NCBI RefSeq assembly: GCF_040545925.1
Contig: NZ_JBEPMX010000005.1
Coordinates: forward strand, 1-64,000
Source: Alkalibacillus flavidus
GTDB lineage: Bacteria > Bacillota > Bacilli > Bacillales > Alkalibacillaceae
Reading direction: 5' to 3'
Length of the DNA stretch: 64,000 nt
How positions within the stretch are numbered: position 1 is the stretch's first letter; each line of letters opens with the position of its first letter. The notes under the pieces are model-generated. The model was given only the letters and a program-made list of their open reading frames with translations, did no database searches and was not told where the DNA came from. The translations under genes and the position numbers were made by a program. Below are positions 8,408 to 17,534 of this stretch, one piece after another.

Positions 8408-9628
8408 TTATGTCTCATACTTCTCTTTCAAACGCGTCTTGACATGTTCTAACGTGTTAAAGTAATGATTGACATTACCTTTTATGTCGGATTGATCATA
8501 GTATCTGACTTGTTCGTAAACTGCCAGTGTTTCGCTATCAACTTCTTGATCGACACCTAATCGATGTAACCAATCCAAAATCGTCTCATATTGATAACGG
8601 CCGAGTTCGTGTGCAGCAGCCCATCTCTCCAATTCAAAGTAAGCTTTGCGCACTTCATGAGTTGGTGGCGTTACTTTTTCACGACGTTTAAACCATTTAC
8701 GGTCGCGTAGTTTTTCTTTTTGCACGTTATCATCCATTTGCTCCCGCACTTCGTCGCGTTGGGCGAACAGTTTTCGGCGGTAAATGGTATAACCAATAAT
8801 CGCTACAACAACAACAGCGGCGAGACCTGTATAGATGATGATGTCGATAATATTGTCGACAATCGGACTCCCTGTATTGCCTTCCATGTCTTCAAACTGA
8901 TTCGGTGGCTCACCTGATCCATCGTTTTCTACTTCAGGTGGGTCGACTTGAATGGCGCCTAACAAATCAAAAATTGGACTAACAAGCCACGCAAATGCAT
9001 ATAAAGCCCAGTATAATACCGTGTTTATAGCGAATTTTACATATGGGAATAGAACGTAAACAAGCCACGTGAGAACGCCTAATACGCCAACACTTGTTAA
9101 AATCGTGAACACTTTTTTCTGAGACGTATCGCGCCACGTTTGATCGTCACGCAAATAGAAATAAATAAGTCGTCCCGCTAACCAAACGAACACTTGGACG
9201 ACAAACAACCCAAGATAATAAGCCGCAAAACCATCCGTACTCGCAGCCTGAACGATGTAGGCCATAATTGCCAGTAAGAAAGTAATCATGAGTAACGCTG
9301 ATTCATTGTCTTGATCTGGTTTGATATAACGGTTTTCCATACGAATCGTTATAAATGTCGCTAAAACAGCTGCTGGGGCAACATTAAAACCGACTAATAA
9401 ACTAGCTCCTAATATTATTGGCAGTGCGACATAAACCGCACGATGCCCGCCTAATTTATTGAGTACAACCCCAGTCAGAGGGCCTAAAACAAGCGCTATG
9501 AGTAAGAATTCCATCAATGGTGGCCAAATTTGTTGGGCGACATAAGCGTATGATAGCACTAACCAAAGTGGGAATATCTCTAGAACATACTGATACCAGC
9601 GTAAATATCTAACCGAGTAATCAACCAT
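8408..9628 (-). CDS. DUF4129-domain membrane protein, YebA-like but lacking a transglutaminase domain
   Basis: The 406-residue protein has about six hydrophobic segments in residues 15-215, an extracellular acidic linker (about 225-255), one more membrane helix (about 262-284) and a cytoplasmic C-terminal region. That region (RKAYFELERWAAAHELGR ... YEQVRYY) resembles DUF4129. In B. subtilis the third gene of the yeaC-yeaD-yebA operon encodes a longer protein with a transglutaminase-like domain in the extracellular position. That domain is absent here. Its ATG overlaps the end of the DUF58 gene by 8 bp, so translation is coupled. Function is not known. Confidence 0.8.
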   Translation of the reverse strand: MVDYSVRYLRWYQYVLEIFPLWLVLSYAYVAQQIWPPLMEFLLIALVLGPLTGVVLNKLGGHRAVYVALPIILGASLLVGFNVAPAAVLATFITIRMENRYIKPDQDNESALLMITFLLAIMAYIVQAASTDGFAAYYLGLFVVQVFVWLAGRLIYFYLRDDQTWRDTSQKKVFTILTSVGVLGVLTWLVYVLFPYVKFAINTVLYWALYAFAWLVSPIFDLLGAIQVDPPEVENDGSGEPPNQFEDMEGNTGSPIVDNIIDIIIYTGLAAVVVVAIIGYTIYRRKLFAQRDEVREQMDDNVQKEKLRDRKWFKRREKVTPPTHEVRKAYFELERWAAAHELGRYQYETILDWLHRLGVDQEVDSETLAVYEQVRYYDQSDIKGNVNHYFNTLEHVKTRLKEKYET

Positions 9629-10820
9629 GCTGAGCCACCTCCTTAGGTGCTGAGTGACTCAATCCGTTTTCATTTAAGAAACAAATCGCTGAGCCTTTTC
9701 GTTCAAGTCGTTTTAAATAAGCTAGTTGTGAGGCACTCACATCGCCAACTTGAATAATGTAGGCAGGTGGTGATTCATGTTTTTGCACAAAGTACAGTAA
9801 ACGTTCATATTTCATCGTAAAGGTCAATAATTTTAACCGGGCTAAGATTTCTAACGACCGCTTATAATGACTGTTACCCTCACCTTCCAGCAAGTGCATG
9901 AATGGGATTTGGTCGACCGACGAAACGTTTATAAAGAAACGGTACGGAATTTGATGCTTCGTCGCGTAATGCATCATATAGGCTGTTTTTTCTAATAACA
10001 ATTCCATATTCTCGTTAACGCCTCTTCCGTATTCATCATGAATATTGATTAAAAAGCACCACGAAATTTGACTCGCCTTCTCGAACACCTTCGTCTGCAG
10101 TTCGCCTTCTTTTGCTGATGCTTTCCAATGAATACGATTGAACGCGTCGCCTGGACTATACTGACGTGTTCCAACAGGTAATGTGTGATCTTCGAATAAC
10201 GAATGCGTCGCACGATGATACCCCATACGCTTCGGCGATAGTAAATCAATATTGGGTACAGACGATTTCTTCGGATAAACGATCACTTCTTGTTTGAATC
10301 TTGTTTGGCTACGCAAAAATATCGAACCAAATCCAAACATATTCGGTACGACAACTTCAACGTTATGCACTCTTGCGACCCCGCGCTTAGCTGTTTCGTA
10401 AGGTATCGCTATCGTCCGCTTCTCCCAAAACATTAAATTAATCGATTGAGTGTATGACGTCATATAACGCCGTGGAATATGACGTCCGTCTTTAAATTGA
10501 ACAACATTATCCATTTCGACGATGACTTTGGCATTGAGTAATGGCAATATACCGTTTTGTGCAATCGTCATGTATAACACACCGTCATCACCTTGGTAAT
10601 GTTTAATGATTGGTTCGGGAAACGTTATATTTAAATAATCATCAACGTGTTTTTCATAAAACACACTCATGCCGTACAGTAATGTCACGAGTACTGAAAT
10701 AAGCACGAGCATGTACATTTGGTCGAAACCGATAAAAAACGCAGCGAACAAAATAAAGGTACCGATCACAACGAACGTCGGAAACGCTCTGCTGTTTTGA
10801 CTGTACTTTTGGAACGTCAT
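9621..10820 (-). CDS. DUF58 domain-containing protein (YeaD-like)
   Basis: A 399-residue protein with two N-terminal membrane helices (about residues 13-50) followed by a soluble region. It contains the DUF58 signature RQYSPGDAFNRIHWKASAK near residue 215, and a VWA-like fold after it. DUF58 proteins accompany MoxR ATPases across bacteria and probably act as their partners at the membrane. Genes overlap at both ends (4 bp with the ATPase gene, 8 bp with the DUF4129 gene), which supports a three-protein complex. Confidence 0.88.
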   Translation of the reverse strand: MTFQKYSQNSRAFPTFVVIGTFILFAAFFIGFDQMYMLVLISVLVTLLYGMSVFYEKHVDDYLNITFPEPIIKHYQGDDGVLYMTIAQNGILPLLNAKVIVEMDNVVQFKDGRHIPRRYMTSYTQSINLMFWEKRTIAIPYETAKRGVARVHNVEVVVPNMFGFGSIFLRSQTRFKQEVIVYPKKSSVPNIDLLSPKRMGYHRATHSLFEDHTLPVGTRQYSPGDAFNRIHWKASAKEGELQTKVFEKASQISWCFLINIHDEYGRGVNENMELLLEKTAYMMHYATKHQIPYRFFINVSSVDQIPFMHLLEGEGNSHYKRSLEILARLKLLTFTMKYERLLYFVQKHESPPAYIIQVGDVSASQLAYLKRLERKGSAICFLNENGLSHSAPKEVAQHG

Positions 10821-11770
10821 GATGGGTGAACTCCATATTCAGCTGGTACTTCTACCGCTTCTAACGCTTCTTGCAACACATCATCTTGAGATTTAAGTGT
10901 CGCACCATCAAGGCTTAAAACAAGGCGGTGCGGTAACACATACGGCGCCATCGTTTTCACATCTTCTGGCGTCACGTAATCGCGCCCTTGAATCGCCGCT
11001 CGCCCTTGAGCTGCGCGCATAAATGCCAACGTCCCACGCGGGCTCACACCGACATCGACATCTTGATGCTGTCGCGTTTGTTGCACAATCGATAAAATAT
11101 ACGTCTCAATGACATCCGATACATAGACCGATTGAACGTCTTCTTGGAATTGCTTTAATTGATCCTTCGTTAACATCGCTTGTAACGTATCGAGTGGATT
11201 TGTTTCTCGGTGCTCACGCATCATGCGTTGTTCATCCGCAAACGACGGATAGCCTAAATCCAATTTCATGAAAAAACGATCCATTTGCGCTTCTGGCAAA
11301 TCAAACGTCCCTTGCTGTGATTCAACAGGGTTTTGCGTGGCGATCACGATAAATGGTTGTGGAATACCGACCGTCTCCCCGTCTATCGTTACTTGCTTCT
11401 CTTCCATCACTTCAAGAAGTGCTGACTGCGTTCTCGGTGTCGCACGGTTAATTTCATCCGCTAACAGCACATTCGTTAACACCGGACCGACACGCATTTC
11501 GAACTCTTGATCTTTCGGGTTGAAATATTGAATCCCTGACACATCAGACGGCAAAACGTCCGGTGTGAACTGAATCCGTTGAAAATCACCTTCAACCGAC
11601 TTCGCAACCGCTTTCGCTAACATCGTCTTCCCTGTCCCAGGCACACTTTCAAGTAACACATGTCCTTGATTAATAAACGCATTCATTAATAACTCGACCG
11701 TGTCATCTTTCCCCATGATAACTTGACTTATTTGCTCTTTCATTTTATGTATTTGCTCATCAATTGCCAC
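10817..11770 (-). CDS. MoxR-family AAA+ ATPase (YeaC-like)
   Basis: ATPase of 317 residues, first gene of the operon. Walker A is PGTGKTMLAKAVA (about residues 40-52). Walker B and the following motif read LLADEINRATPRTQSALLEV. Sensor 1 is IATQNPVE, and SPRGTLAFMRAA belongs to the C-terminal lid. MoxR ATPases are considered chaperones that assemble or insert metal into partner complexes, often VWA proteins. Here the DUF58 and DUF4129 proteins are the obvious partners. The target is unknown. Confidence 0.92.
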   Translation of the reverse strand: MAIDEQIHKMKEQISQVIMGKDDTVELLMNAFINQGHVLLESVPGTGKTMLAKAVAKSVEGDFQRIQFTPDVLPSDVSGIQYFNPKDQEFEMRVGPVLTNVLLADEINRATPRTQSALLEVMEEKQVTIDGETVGIPQPFIVIATQNPVESQQGTFDLPEAQMDRFFMKLDLGYPSFADEQRMMREHRETNPLDTLQAMLTKDQLKQFQEDVQSVYVSDVIETYILSIVQQTRQHQDVDVGVSPRGTLAFMRAAQGRAAIQGRDYVTPEDVKTMAPYVLPHRLVLSLDGATLKSQDDVLQEALEAVEVPAEYGVHPS

Positions 11771-11910
11771 ACAAAGTCCCCCTCGACTGATTTTACATTT
11801 TAAATAGAATGAATATTATGACATCCTACTCTGATAAAATAACATAAATCATCATATGAGAATAGTTTTGACTATTGTTTCTGGAATGATTTTTGGAAGA
11901 ATGTTAGTGA

Positions 11911-12045
11911 TTGACTCAAATTATGGGAATCTTGATTCAACTTGAAAATGGCTTGAATCAAAATCTTATCGCCTTGCTTCACTTATCAAACCGCTTGATT
12001 CAACTTCGCGCTACCTTGATTCAAACTCAATTAATCTTGAACCAA
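11911..12045. repeat. 21-bp periodic array A (7 units, TTGAWTCAA core)
   Basis: Seven 9-bp cores start at 11911, 11932, 11953, 11974, 11995, 12016 and 12037, each exactly 21 bp apart. They read TTGACTCAA, TTGATTCAA (three times), TTGAATCAA, TTGCTTCAC and TTGAACCAA. The core is near-palindromic, and the 12-bp spacers are unrelated to one another. The array fills the gap between the ABC exporter terminator and the moxR operon. A 56-codon open frame runs through it only because 21 is a multiple of three; it has no ribosome binding site. Confidence 0.9.
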
Positions 12046-12079
12046 AAAAAGCTGGTGACAACATATCGTTATCACTAGC
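12044..12079 (-). terminator. Terminator of the ABC exporter gene
   Basis: On the minus strand GCTAGTGAT and GTCACCAGC form the stem, followed by seven T. It directly abuts the last unit of array A. Confidence 0.85.
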
Positions 12080-12084
12080 CCATC

Positions 12085-13848
12085 TTAAACACGCTCTTTT
12101 TGGTCATCAAGTTCTTGTACGTTAAATAAGTCATAATAATGACCTCGTCGATTCATCAATTCTTGGTGCGTACCTTGTTCTTTAATTTCGCCGTTATTCA
12201 TAAGGATAATCCGATCGGCGTGCGTAATCGTCGATAAACGGTGCGCGACGATGAATGTCGTGCGGTTATCGGACAGTTTCGCCATCGCTTCTTGGATTAA
12301 ATGTTCGCTTTCAAGGTCTAGCGCTGACGTTGCTTCATCTAAAATGAGAAGCGGAGGATTTTTCAAGAAAACACGCGCGATTGCGACGCGCTGTTTTTGC
12401 CCGCCTGATAATTTCACGCCGCGCTCGCCGACTAACGTGTCATAACCATTTGGAAAGTCCATAATGAAATCATGCGCATTGGCTGCTTTAGCCGCTTTAA
12501 TTACCTCTTCATTTGTCGCATTTGGATTACCCATCCGAATATTCATTTCGATCGAATCGCTGAACAAAATGCTGTCTTGTAACACCATTCCGATTTGACT
12601 GCGTAGTGAACGTGCTTGCACGTCGCGGACATCATGGCCGTCGATTTTAACAGCACCACTATCAACATCGTAAAACCGTGGAATGAGACTGACAAGCGTT
12701 GATTTACCACCACCACTCATACCAACAAGGGCAACAGTTTCACCTTTCGTCACTGATAAATCCACATTGTTCAAGACCATTTCGTCTTCTTCATCATATT
12801 TAAACGAGACATTGTTGAACGAGACATCGCCATCCACTGTATCCAACTGTTTTGCATTTGGTTTATCGACAATATCGTATTGTTCATCCATGAATTCAAA
12901 CACACGGTCCATCGACGCATGCGCTTGTGTTAACTGCGTCATGCTGTTTACTAAACGGCGAAGCGGATTGTACACACGCTGCATGTACTGAACGAAGGCT
13001 ACCATCACACCAAGTGTCACCGCACCTTCTAATACGAAATAACCACCTAATGCTAACACAACAAGTGGTGCTAAATCGGTGATCGTGTGCGTCACCGCGT
13101 ACGATTTCGCGTTCCAGTTCGTAAATCGAAGCGCGCGGTCCAAGTATTTACCGTTATGCTCATCGAATTCATTTTGTGCATGATCTTCTAACGCGAACCC
13201 GCGAATCACTGGCATTCCTTGTACACGTTCATGCAAATGCCCTTGCACCTCGGCTAAAGCTTGCGACCGGTCTCGCGTTAACTCGCGCAATCTAGAATAA
13301 AAATATTTCACAGAAAAACCATAAACTGGGAATAACACAATCGCCGTTAACGTCAATAACGGATCGAGCGAGAACATGATACCGAGCGCAATTAAAATCG
13401 TCGCCATATCAAGCCAAATATTCATTAGACCTGTTACAACGAATGTTTTCGTCTGCTCAACATCATGGATCACGCGTGAAATGATTTCACCCGTTTTTGT
13501 TTTTGAGTAAAACTTTAAACTTAAGCGCTGAATATGATCGAATAAATGATCGCGAATATCGTATAAAATTTTACTACTCACATACTGTGCTAAGTATTGG
13601 CGGAAATATTCAATCGGTGGACGTAAGACTAAGAAAACGAAGAATGCAAGTCCCATAATCCAAATTAATTTATCTAATTGTTCCGCTGTTGTTAAATCCT
13701 CAGCTCGCAAAATGTCATCAATCACATACATCGTGATCAGCGGCATAATAAGTGGAATCCCGAATTTAAGAATCCCGACTAAAATCGTCAGTGCAATTTT
13801 CCATTTATACGGCTTAACAAATTGCAAATACCGTTTAATACTATCCAA
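12085..13848 (-). CDS. ABC transporter, fused permease and ATP-binding protein (YgaD-like)
   Basis: Half-transporter of 587 residues that should work as a dimer. It has an N-terminal six-helix exporter domain (about residues 15-305) and a C-terminal nucleotide-binding domain. Motifs are Walker A VGMSGGGKST, signature LSGGQKQRVAIA, Walker B LLILDEATSALD, and H-loop VAHRLST. It resembles the lipid/multidrug exporter class (MsbA/BmrA type); substrate unknown. TTG at 13848, seven bases after AGGTGA, is preferred. A longer frame to 13893 has no site. Neighbours match the B. subtilis ygaC-ygaD order. Confidence 0.92.
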   Translation of the reverse strand: MDSIKRYLQFVKPYKWKIALTILVGILKFGIPLIMPLITMYVIDDILRAEDLTTAEQLDKLIWIMGLAFFVFLVLRPPIEYFRQYLAQYVSSKILYDIRDHLFDHIQRLSLKFYSKTKTGEIISRVIHDVEQTKTFVVTGLMNIWLDMATILIALGIMFSLDPLLTLTAIVLFPVYGFSVKYFYSRLRELTRDRSQALAEVQGHLHERVQGMPVIRGFALEDHAQNEFDEHNGKYLDRALRFTNWNAKSYAVTHTITDLAPLVVLALGGYFVLEGAVTLGVMVAFVQYMQRVYNPLRRLVNSMTQLTQAHASMDRVFEFMDEQYDIVDKPNAKQLDTVDGDVSFNNVSFKYDEEDEMVLNNVDLSVTKGETVALVGMSGGGKSTLVSLIPRFYDVDSGAVKIDGHDVRDVQARSLRSQIGMVLQDSILFSDSIEMNIRMGNPNATNEEVIKAAKAANAHDFIMDFPNGYDTLVGERGVKLSGGQKQRVAIARVFLKNPPLLILDEATSALDLESEHLIQEAMAKLSDNRTTFIVAHRLSTITHADRIILMNNGEIKEQGTHQELMNRRGHYYDLFNVQELDDQKERV

Positions 13849-13941
13849 TGCTCTCTCACCTACTTCCGTTACCAAATAAAAGACACTTGCCAAGCGACAA
13901 GCGTTTTGACTTCGTTATGACTATCATGTCCATATATTAAC

Positions 13942-14472
13942 TTACTGATAATGTTTCCGGTAATAATCGTACCAGCTTTTCACAAATGAAGCATCGAACG
14001 GACCTCGCCGCTCTTTCACCCATTGTTCTAAAATCCGCAATTGCTTGTACAAAATTTGCTGCAACACATCAGGATAGTTCATCTTCTTGCGATGAATATC
14101 AAACTCATCTTCATCCAAAATCTTATACGACCCGTCCGCAAACACTTTAATATCTAAGTCATAATCGATATATTTCAATGCTTCGTGATCGACCACATAC
14201 GGTGAACTAATATTACAATAATAATAAATCCCATCTTGGCGCATCATCGAAATAATATTAAACCAATACTCTGTCGTAAAATACGTGATCGCTGGTTCGC
14301 GTGTGCGCCATGTTCGACCATCACTTTCGGTTACTCTGACTCGATTATTCCCGCCGATCAACGTCGTATTATCACTATGTAAAACAACCGTTTTTTCCCA
14401 AACACGATGTAGTGATCCGTTATGTTTATAGCTGCGTATTTCGATTTCATCTCCGTCTTTAGGAATAATCAT
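13942..14472 (-). CDS. ntdP: DUF402 nucleoside tri-/diphosphate phosphatase (YgaC family)
   Basis: A 176-residue protein of the UPF0374/DUF402 family. A staphylococcal member (Ntdp) hydrolyses nucleoside tri- and diphosphates, so that activity is assigned by family. Conserved parts include the N-terminal IEIRSYKHNGSLHRVWEKT, YYCNISSPYVVD, and the acidic metal-binding stretch YIDYDLDIKVFADG. It is soluble, with no signal. It lies upstream of the ABC exporter gene on the same strand, probably co-transcribed, 93 bp apart. Confidence 0.9.
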   Translation of the reverse strand: MIIPKDGDEIEIRSYKHNGSLHRVWEKTVVLHSDNTTLIGGNNRVRVTESDGRTWRTREPAITYFTTEYWFNIISMMRQDGIYYYCNISSPYVVDHEALKYIDYDLDIKVFADGSYKILDEDEFDIHRKKMNYPDVLQQILYKQLRILEQWVKERRGPFDASFVKSWYDYYRKHYQ

Positions 14473-14577
14473 CGCTAACCCTTCTTTCTCTATCCGACTT
14501 AATCTGACAACACGTCTTCAATATCGACATTGTATCATATCACTTGCGCGAATTCGATTATGTTGCTAATTTCAACG

Positions 14578-14612
14578 AAAAAGAAGCACCCCTTGCTCAA
14601 ACGGAGTGCTTC
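14578..14612 (-). terminator. Terminator of sspE
   Basis: Minus-strand stem GAAGCAC/GTGCTTC with extended inner pairing, followed by TTTTT. It lies about 30 bases past the sspE stop. Confidence 0.8.
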
Positions 14613-14641
14613 TTTCCGAGACATGTCAGCTGTTCATGTCC

Positions 14642-14854
14642 TTATTGATTGTTTTGTTGGTTCTGTTGCTGTTTCTTTTGCTGAGACTGTTGGTTTTGTT
14701 TCTTCACTTCTTGTGCGTTCGTCTCAGCCGCAAATTCTTGCTGGTACTGACCTTGCTGTGATTGTTGGTTTTGCTTCTTCACTTCTTGCGCGTTAGTTTG
14801 CGCAGCTTGCTGGTTTGGTTGTTGCTGCGCTTGACGTTGGTTCTTCTTAGCCAT
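14642..14854 (-). CDS. sspE: Gamma-type small acid-soluble spore protein SspE
   Basis: A 70-residue protein made almost entirely of Gln, Asn, Ala and Lys, with two near-repeats around TNAQEVKKQNQQSQQ. This is the hallmark of gamma-type SASP, an amino-acid store of the spore core degraded on germination by the Gpr protease. The start MAKKNQRQ at 14854 follows GGAGGTGATATCA; the longer frame to 14887 lacks a site. Expression in the forespore by sigma-G is expected from the family, but I could not fix a sigma-G promoter with confidence. It lies next to mutY as in Bacillus. Confidence 0.95.
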   Translation of the reverse strand: MAKKNQRQAQQQPNQQAAQTNAQEVKKQNQQSQQGQYQQEFAAETNAQEVKKQNQQSQQKKQQQNQQNNQ

Positions 14855-14927
14855 TGATATCACCTCCGCATTGATTAATCTAACCATAATCGCGGTGTGT
14901 TATCCAAAAAATCATTAACAAAAATAT

Positions 14928-16016
14928 CTAATTAACCGAAAGCTTCTCAAGCACCTTTTGTTGCACATTCGGCAAAGGATATGTCGACAACGTGTTTAAA
15001 TCAATCCATTCACCTTCATAATCGAGGGGTTTCGCTTCATTTAATTCAGCCACAATAATATCAACATGCCAAATGACGTGCGAATAGACATGTTTCACAC
15101 GCCCAGGACGTGATGTTATCGTAATGGATGCGCCGTATTGTGTTTCAAAGTGATTGATCAAACTTGTTTCATCGAATTCCGACTGCGAAAATAACGGGAA
15201 TTGCCATAAATTAGCTAATAATCCGTTGTCAGGGCGTTTTTCAATTAAATATCGACCATCTGCGCCACGCAATACTAAAGCAACATACGTTTCTTCCTTT
15301 TGCTTTTTCGCTTTTGATTTGACTGGTAAATCTGTTTGAACACCTTGAGCATAAGCCTCACAATGGGTTTGTACAGGGCATTCATCGCACTTCGGATTTT
15401 TCGGCTGACAAATTAACGCACCTAGTTCCATCAATCCTTGATTGTATGATGACGGATTGTCTTGGGACATGATGTCGCGAATAACGTCCTCAAAAACCGT
15501 TTTCGTTTTCGGCTTGGCAATATCTTCGTCAATCATTAGTACGCGAGACATCACGCGCATGACATTCCCGTCGACAGCCGGCTCTGCTTGGTCAAAGGCA
15601 ATGCTTAAAATCGCACCTTGTGTATACGAGCCGACGCCCTTTAATTTTTTCAGTTCTTTTTTGTCACCTGGAACTTCGCCGCCATACGTTGCGACAACTT
15701 CTTTTACGGCTTCGTGCAAGTTTCGTGCGCGGGAATAGTAACCAAGTCCTTCCCACGCTTTTAACACGTCTTGCTCATCGGCTTGTGCCAAGTCGTAAAC
15801 GGTCGGATAGCGATTCATGAAATGTTTAAAATAAGGAATAACCGTATCGACTTGCGTTTGTTGTAGCATAATCTCTGACACCCAAATGCGATATGGATCT
15901 TGGTTGTCTCGCCACGGTAAATTACGCTTTTGCTTTTCATACCATACGATTAAATCGCGAGAGAATGCTTGATGATCGAATAAAACGGGTATTGATATAG
16001 AAGATGTTTTTGACAC
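14928..16016 (-). CDS. mutY: A/G-specific adenine DNA glycosylase MutY
   Basis: Removes adenine mispaired with 8-oxoguanine. The N-terminal HhH-GPD domain has the catalytic glutamate in SEIMLQQTQVDTVIPYF, the helix-hairpin-helix LKKLKGVGSYTQGAI, and the catalytic aspartate in AVDGNVMRVMSR. The 4Fe-4S cluster loop is CQPKNPKCDECPVQTHC. The C-terminal NUDIX-like domain (about residues 230-360) recognises 8-oxoG. GTG at 16016 with AGGTGA five bases upstream is preferred over GTG 16025, which overlaps that site. The gene is divergent from yfhP. Confidence 0.95.
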   Translation of the reverse strand: MSKTSSISIPVLFDHQAFSRDLIVWYEKQKRNLPWRDNQDPYRIWVSEIMLQQTQVDTVIPYFKHFMNRYPTVYDLAQADEQDVLKAWEGLGYYSRARNLHEAVKEVVATYGGEVPGDKKELKKLKGVGSYTQGAILSIAFDQAEPAVDGNVMRVMSRVLMIDEDIAKPKTKTVFEDVIRDIMSQDNPSSYNQGLMELGALICQPKNPKCDECPVQTHCEAYAQGVQTDLPVKSKAKKQKEETYVALVLRGADGRYLIEKRPDNGLLANLWQFPLFSQSEFDETSLINHFETQYGASITITSRPGRVKHVYSHVIWHVDIIVAELNEAKPLDYEGEWIDLNTLSTYPLPNVQQKVLEKLSVN

Positions 16017-16053
16017 ATTTATCACCTAACTTAACTCGAGGAGGTATAAACCA

Positions 16054-17031
16054 TTGGATACGGCAACCCACATTACTATGGGCATCGCGATAGGCGGACT
16101 AGCAACCATTGATCCTGCCGTTGAACAAAACCCTGACCTGTTTCAAGCCGTGTTTATCGGGGCTGTCGTTGGTTCACACGCTCCTGATTTTGATACATTT
16201 TTTAAATTCAAAGATAACGCGACATACATTCGGCATCATCGTGGATCGTCACACTCTCCATTAGCCGTATTGCTATGGAGTATCCTTATTACGCTTTCAT
16301 TGGCTATCTTTTTTCCGGACGTTGCTCTCATGCACTTATGGGCGTGGACTTTATTATCCGTGATGTTGCACGTGTTTGTCGACATTTTTAACGCCTATGG
16401 GACACAAGCGTTAAGACCGTTTGTGAATCAATGGATTGCGCTCGGTTGGATTAATACGTTTGATCCGTACATGTTTGGCCTGTATTTAGCGGGGGCGTTT
16501 GCTTGGTTGCTTGGCGCTGACCCAGTCATTACGTACGGTACGATTTTCTTTGTCATATTCCTTTATTATATTAAACGATTTTTCGACAAAAAAGAAATCA
16601 TCGATATTTTGAACAAACATTTTCCGAGCGCGACGAAGATTATTACACAGCCTACCATAAAACACAATACGTGGCGTGTAGTGATTGAAACGCCAAAATA
16701 CTATTTCGTCGCTGATTGTGATCACGGCCATATTGATATTAAAGATACGTTTAAAAAGCGTGATTTTCCTGATTCAGCTGAAATGAACGCGGCATTTCAA
16801 GATGAAAATGTAAAATCGTTTCGCAATTTCTCGCCGGCGTATCGCTATGAAATCGAACGTCACGACGATTATATCGAAATTCGGTTCATTGACTTGCGTT
16901 ACCGTACAGATGGACATTACCCATTCGTTGCAGTCGTGACGATGGATAAATTCTACAACATTTTAACCTCATACACCGGCTGGATCTATTCCGAAGAAAA
17001 ATTACAAAAGAAACTCGAGTCCTTGTCGTGA
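16054..17031 (+). CDS. yfhP: Membrane-bound metal-dependent hydrolase (YfhP family)
   Basis: A 325-residue member of the YdjM/DUF457 family. The N-terminal half is membrane-embedded (four or five hydrophobic segments in residues 30-180) with histidine and aspartate metal-binding motifs GSHAPDFDT, RHHRGSSHS and HVFVDIFNAYG. The C-terminal half is soluble and charged. The substrate is unknown; related proteins are called LexA-controlled or sporulation-linked hydrolases. The start is TTG after GGAGGT. Position beside mutY matches B. subtilis. Confidence 0.88.
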   Translation: MDTATHITMGIAIGGLATIDPAVEQNPDLFQAVFIGAVVGSHAPDFDTFFKFKDNATYIRHHRGSSHSPLAVLLWSILITLSLAIFFPDVALMHLWAWTLLSVMLHVFVDIFNAYGTQALRPFVNQWIALGWINTFDPYMFGLYLAGAFAWLLGADPVITYGTIFFVIFLYYIKRFFDKKEIIDILNKHFPSATKIITQPTIKHNTWRVVIETPKYYFVADCDHGHIDIKDTFKKRDFPDSAEMNAAFQDENVKSFRNFSPAYRYEIERHDDYIEIRFIDLRYRTDGHYPFVAVVTMDKFYNILTSYTGWIYSEEKLQKKLESLS

Positions 17032-17079
17032 ATCTTTGCGTTCAATCGAATCGGTCGCTAATCATCAATCAATGGATAT

Positions 17080-17110
17080 AAAAAACCGATGACCTGCAAC
17101 AGGCCATCAG
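17080..17110 (-). terminator. Terminator of yfhH
   Basis: Minus-strand CTGATGGCCTG and CAGGTCATCGG pair in an 11-bp stem with a 3-nt loop and are followed by six T. Confidence 0.88.
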
Positions 17111-17115
17111 TTTGG

Positions 17116-17451
17116 TTATCCGTCTAATCGTTCAATTAAAAGTGCAATCGGCAAGGCTTCTTCTGCATTCACGATCTCATCTTGTTTCGTTTTGCGCGTG
17201 CCCCAAGCGAACACGCCGTTCATGTAATCAATTTCGAATTTTTCAGTAGGCGATCCATCAATCTCATACACATGACCACGACGGTATTCGCGCGGATTCA
17301 TCATATAAGATTTTGCCATCACAATTTTGCGCTGGTGAACCGCATATTCGTTCACCATACCTAATTGCTCTGCTTTTTGCGCTTTCTCTGTAAGGTCGGC
17401 AATTTCTTCTCGTAATTGCTCGACCGTATATTGGCTATATCGACGTTGCAT
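17116..17451 (-). CDS. yfhH: YfhH family protein (DUF1811)
   Basis: A 111-residue soluble protein. The N-terminal part is helical (RYSQYTVEQLREEIADL, then KAEQLGMVNEYAVHQRK). A small beta domain follows, with VYEIDGSPTEKFEIDY and FAWG. It matches the YfhH family of Bacilli, whose function is unknown. ATG at 17451 is favoured because the GGAG site lies directly against the first ATG at 17457. It is divergent from the short-chain dehydrogenase gene and close to recX, as in Bacillus. Confidence 0.88.
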   Translation of the reverse strand: MQRRYSQYTVEQLREEIADLTEKAQKAEQLGMVNEYAVHQRKIVMAKSYMMNPREYRRGHVYEIDGSPTEKFEIDYMNGVFAWGTRKTKQDEIVNAEEALPIALLIERLDG

Positions 17452-17534
17452 GACCATTCTCCTTTCGAGTCCATTTACATCTTATCAAATTCAAGGCATA
17501 ATAAAAATACTTATGTCATGAAGGAGACAAAAAC

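Noticed and set aside
11911..12079. Open frame of about 56 codons through array A with a Leu-rich heptad pattern
   Set aside because: The frame stays open because the DNA period is 21 bp. There is no ribosome binding site, the other arrays contain stops in frame, and the spacers show no codon bias.
17032..17080. AATCGAATCGG and ATCAATCAA words near yfhH
   Set aside because: They resemble array cores but show no 21-bp spacing.
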